Shown here: piece by piece, positions 14,309 to 16,461 of the stretch | How the letters are laid out: every line of letters starts with the position of its first letter | Numbering within the stretch: position 1 is the stretch's first letter | Assembly (NCBI GenBank): GCA_022424815.1 | Contig: JAKMGS010000029.1 | Span: forward strand, 1-16,461 | Direction: 5' to 3' | DNA from: Schleiferiaceae bacterium | GTDB lineage: Bacteria > Bacteroidota > Bacteroidia > Flavobacteriales > Schleiferiaceae | DNA length: 16,461 bases | Notes under the pieces: generated by a model | Told to the model about the DNA's origin: nothing | What the model saw: only the letters and a program-made list of their open reading frames with translations | Databases searched by the model: none | Program-made: the position numbers and the translations under genes

Positions 14309-15218
14309 TGCTCGCTTGAATTCTCAACACATACAATCCTGATGGACGAACATTCACTGAATTAACACCGGCTTCCAAAGACCCTGCATCCACAGTACGC
14401 CCTAGCATATCAATAACTTGGTATTCCCCTTTTTGGTTCGTGCGTACTTTAACGTTCCCATTGGAAGGGTTCGGATACACCGAAAATTCCAACGCATTGT
14501 TGGCAATATCCATGGCTGCATTTCCTTCGCTAGAGCTGAACACATAGTTATTCATGTTATGGAGAGATTGTGCCGCACCGCCCGTTTCTCCATGACTAAT
14601 AGTTCCTGCGGCAAGATTCATCCCTTTAAAGATTTGGCTGTAATCTGCATTTATGGTGATTAATAAGGTATCAGAGCCAACTAGTGCTCCTTCGGTGGGT
14701 ATGGTCAAATGAGCATAATTTACATCCCCTAATCCGTGGAACTCAAATACTTGGGTCAAACTACTTCCGGCCACACCTTCAGCAGCAATGAATCTATATC
14801 CTGCACTCCATCCCCAGTGCATTGAAGGGCTTTTCGGGGCGAGCGGATGTTGTGGATTATAGGTAGTGGGGTCCAAGTGATTTTTCGCAGCATTCACACC
14901 TACAGCAAAGCGTAAACTCTCTAAAGAGTCTAGGGTAAAGCTGCCTAGCATGATACGCGCAGTGGTGAAGCCATCCACGAAGGCCTCCACGTTAGAGGTA
15001 TCGGCAGTACCATTATCATGTACAAGAATGATCTCGTCCAAGTAGTACTGTATTCTATTGATTTTAAACTGATTACCCAGGTTGTTAGTGCCGACCACTG
15101 AAGACGTACAAGTATCGGTTCCTACCAAATGGTTGATGTCCAATATTACATATTTTGATTGCGCTTGCATGCCAAAAGCAGTAAGGACAAATAGAGAAAG
15201 GAGTAAAAGTTTTTTCAT
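14271..15218 (-). CDS. MbnP-family (copper-binding type) protein with T9SS C-terminal sorting domain
   Basis: 315 aa from the ATG at 15216-15218; an upstream in-frame ATG at 15240-15242 would put eight extra residues before a perfect MKK-type signal peptide (1-20, ending QAQ) and is rejected. The core (about 22-225) matches the MbnP family: INRIQYYLDEI (54-64), GVNAAKNHL (107-115) and the hallmark SMHWGWSAGYRF (132-143) with EG at 147-148. H124, H134, H161, H170 and H220 are candidate metal ligands. Residues about 242-315 are a T9SS type A sorting domain (FSVYPNPSNG, then YVLRIQ), so the protein is exported to the cell surface or medium. In characterised systems MbnP binds copper through a site that needs kynurenine made from Trp by the diheme enzyme MbnH. 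Two diheme enzymes follow directly. No methanobactin precursor is seen. Confidence 0.88.
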   Translation of the reverse strand: MKKLLLLSLFVLTAFGMQAQSKYVILDINHLVGTDTCTSSVVGTNNLGNQFKINRIQYYLDEIILVHDNGTADTSNVEAFVDGFTTARIMLGSFTLDSLESLRFAVGVNAAKNHLDPTTYNPQHPLAPKSPSMHWGWSAGYRFIAAEGVAGSSLTQVFEFHGLGDVNYAHLTIPTEGALVGSDTLLITINADYSQIFKGMNLAAGTISHGETGGAAQSLHNMNNYVFSSSEGNAAMDIANNALEFSVYPNPSNGNVKVRTNQKGEYQVIDMLGRTVDAGSLEAGVNSVNVRPSGLYVLRIQASNGHVKTTKLHIR

Positions 15219-15229
15219 ATAGAGAATAA

Positions 15230-15263
15230 TTGGTCCGGACAAGATACGAAAGATGTACCTTTG
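15230..15263 (+). promoter_or_regulatory. Promoter of the AMP nucleosidase gene, overlapping the divergent mbnP promoter region
   Basis: On plus, TTG (15230-15232) precedes an exact TACCTTTG (15256-15263) by 23 bases; the transcript would start near 15269 and have a leader of about 55 bases. On minus, a weaker pair (TTG then TATCTTGT, about 22-base spacer) overlaps the same stretch and could serve the MbnP gene. The two divergent genes are 105 bases apart. Confidence 0.5.
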
Positions 15264-15323
15264 CCTTTCAAGGGGAAGGCTTTATTAACCCTTGAGCCGA
15301 CCTCTTTTAAACCTTCACAGCAT

Positions 15324-16094
15324 ATGAAAACCAAAGAAGAGATCGTTACCAACTGGCTCGTAAGGTATACGGGCGTTCCACTTGAAGATTTTGGGCAGTA
15401 CATCCTACTGACGAACTTCCAACACTATGTAGATATTTTCGCGGAACTCACCGGCGCTGAAATCCACGGCAAAGGCAAGAGTATGACCAGCGCCACGCAC
15501 AAGGGCATCACCATTATAAATTTCGGTATGGGTTCGCCCAACGCCGCCACAGTGATGGATTTGTTAAGTGCAATCAGTCCGAAAGCCTTGTTATTCCTGG
15601 GAAAATGCGGGGGTCTGAAAAAGAGAAACAACATCGGTGACCTCATCTTACCTATCGGTGCCATTCGCGGCGAAGGAACTTCAAATGATTACTTCCCGCC
15701 TGAAGTTCCGGCTATGCCGTCATTCGCCCTTCAAAAAGCGGTCAGTACTACTATTCGCGATCAAAAGGTGGACTATTGGACCGGAACGGTTTATACGACC
15801 AACCGCCGGGTGTGGGAGTTTGATTTGAAGTTCAAAAAGTACTTAAAAAAGATTCGCGCCTACGCCATTGATATGGAAACTGCCACCCTATTCACCGTGG
15901 GATTCCATAATAAAATCCCTACAGGTGCTTTGCTCCTTGTAACGGACCAGCCCATGGTGCCAGAAGGGGTAAAAACCATGGAAAAGGATGCGGTGAACTC
16001 TAAACTGTTCGACCAGCGCCATGTAGAGATCGGCATTGCCTCGTTAAAGCAACTCATCAACAACGGCGAGACAATTAGACACTTGGTCTTCTAA
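15324..16094 (+). CDS. AMP nucleosidase (short, Bacteroidota type)
   Basis: 256 aa from the ATG at 15324. The open frame extends upstream to 15261, but MKTKEEIVTNWL is where this family normally begins. It has the purine nucleoside phosphorylase/nucleosidase fold: NFGMGSPNAATVMDLL (66-81) includes the glycine-rich phosphate/ribose loop, GKCGG (93-97) lies in the purine site, and IDMETATLF (182-190) contains the Met-Glu pair that grips the ribose. The enzyme cleaves AMP to adenine and ribose 5-phosphate and so controls AMP level and purine salvage. It lacks the long N-terminal regulatory domain of the E. coli Amn. It is soluble and monocistronic. Its stop overlaps the convergent Fur-family stop in CTAA at 16091-16094. 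Confidence 0.9.
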   Translation: MKTKEEIVTNWLVRYTGVPLEDFGQYILLTNFQHYVDIFAELTGAEIHGKGKSMTSATHKGITIINFGMGSPNAATVMDLLSAISPKALLFLGKCGGLKKRNNIGDLILPIGAIRGEGTSNDYFPPEVPAMPSFALQKAVSTTIRDQKVDYWTGTVYTTNRRVWEFDLKFKKYLKKIRAYAIDMETATLFTVGFHNKIPTGALLLVTDQPMVPEGVKTMEKDAVNSKLFDQRHVEIGIASLKQLINNGETIRHLVF

Positions 16095-16461
16095 TTACAA
16101 TTAGCGCATTGCCCTTTGGCCACTACTTCGATGCTATTGATATGTATGCCTGGTGCGGAAAAATTGAGGCGTTTAGGCAGGTCTAGACATTGTACAACCC
16201 CGCAGATGGTACATTTAAAATGCATGTGGTCGTGCACATGTGTTTCGATGGAACATTCGGAGCATAAGGCATAGTAGCTTTCACCGTTTTCCTCCAATGC
16301 CTTGTGAATCACTCCTTTTTCCATAAGTGCTAACAAGGTCCGGTATAATGTAGTACGGTCAAATTCCGCAAGCATGGCTTGCAGCTCTGCATAAGGTTTA
16401 GCTTGTTCCGTTTTTCCTAGAGCATCTAGAATGGCCAATCGGATTTTGGTCACCTTGAGGT
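16091..16461 (-). CDS. Fur-family metal-responsive transcriptional regulator, 5' end beyond window
   Basis: The frame stays open to the window edge. An in-frame GTG at 16451-16453 reads ...LKVTKIRLAIL, which is the inside of a Fur winged-helix domain (the LKxTxxR segment), so the true start lies past 16461. The DNA-binding helix is LAEFDRTTLYRTLLALMEKG. The dimerisation half has THVHDHMHFKC (regulatory metal ligands) and two CxxC pairs, CTIC and the C-terminal CANC, forming the structural zinc site; an additional CSEC is also present. The subclass (Fur, Zur or PerR) cannot be set from this fragment. Its C-terminus overlaps the AMP nucleosidase stop by four bases; that gene is probably not its target merely by proximity. 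Confidence 0.88.
   Translation of the reverse strand, partial: LKVTKIRLAILDALGKTEQAKPYAELQAMLAEFDRTTLYRTLLALMEKGVIHKALEENGESYYALCSECSIETHVHDHMHFKCTICGVVQCLDLPKRLNFSAPGIHINSIEVVAKGQCANCN

Noticed and set aside
15261..15323. AMP nucleosidase start at the upstream TTG
   Set aside because: It overlaps the -7 box TACCTTTG, and the family N-terminus begins at the ATG at 15324.
15219..15323. Methanobactin precursor or other small peptide gene next to MbnP
   Set aside because: No Cys-containing short open frame with a start is seen in this gap; it is occupied by divergent promoter elements.

Overview
The window looks like a chromosomal segment of a marine-type member of the Bacteroidota, most likely order Flavobacteriales. 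The evidence is a type IX secretion (T9SS) C-terminal sorting domain, a TonB-dependent receptor with an N-terminal carboxypeptidase-regulatory-like domain, -7 boxes of the Bacteroidota type TAnnTTTG in front of several genes, weak Shine-Dalgarno sequences, and families typical of the phylum (DUF4268, short AMP nucleosidase, SH3b-NlpC/P60 without signal peptide). Genus cannot be fixed from sequence alone. No phage, insertion sequence or CRISPR is visible.

Layout. 1-1555 (minus) is the N-terminal 518 codons of a secreted multidomain surface protein (fibronectin III and choice-of-anchor-J-like modules) that runs off the left edge. 1556-1927 is non-coding, with nested inverted repeats upstream of that gene and the terminator of a three-tRNA operon. 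1928-2210 holds tRNA-Arg, tRNA-Pro and tRNA-Ser, all minus, with a good promoter just upstream. 2371-4296 (minus) is a PgpH-type 7TM-HD cyclic-di-AMP phosphodiesterase, divergent from an acetyl-CoA acetyltransferase (4378-5556) that ends in a clear terminator. Next come a cell-wall peptide NlpC/P60 peptidase, a convergent DUF4268 gene, a YkuK-like RNase H-fold gene and a small rhodanese.

7832-12295 (plus) is a probable operon: TonB-dependent receptor, membrane-anchored arylsulfotransferase-like protein, nitroreductase-like flavoprotein. It meets tail-to-tail an operon on the minus strand (15218 to 12292) of three overlapping genes: an MbnP-family protein carrying a T9SS sorting domain and two lipoprotein diheme cytochrome c peroxidase/MauG-family enzymes. 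MbnP and the diheme enzyme MbnH are known partners in which the peroxidase-like enzyme oxidises a tryptophan of MbnP to kynurenine to make a copper site. This version, with two unlike diheme enzymes and a surface-targeted MbnP, is the most interesting thing in the window. The right end carries an AMP nucleosidase and a partial Fur-family regulator.

Gene packing is tight. All three convergent gene pairs share exactly four bases of overlapping stop codons (TTAA, TTAA, CTAA).
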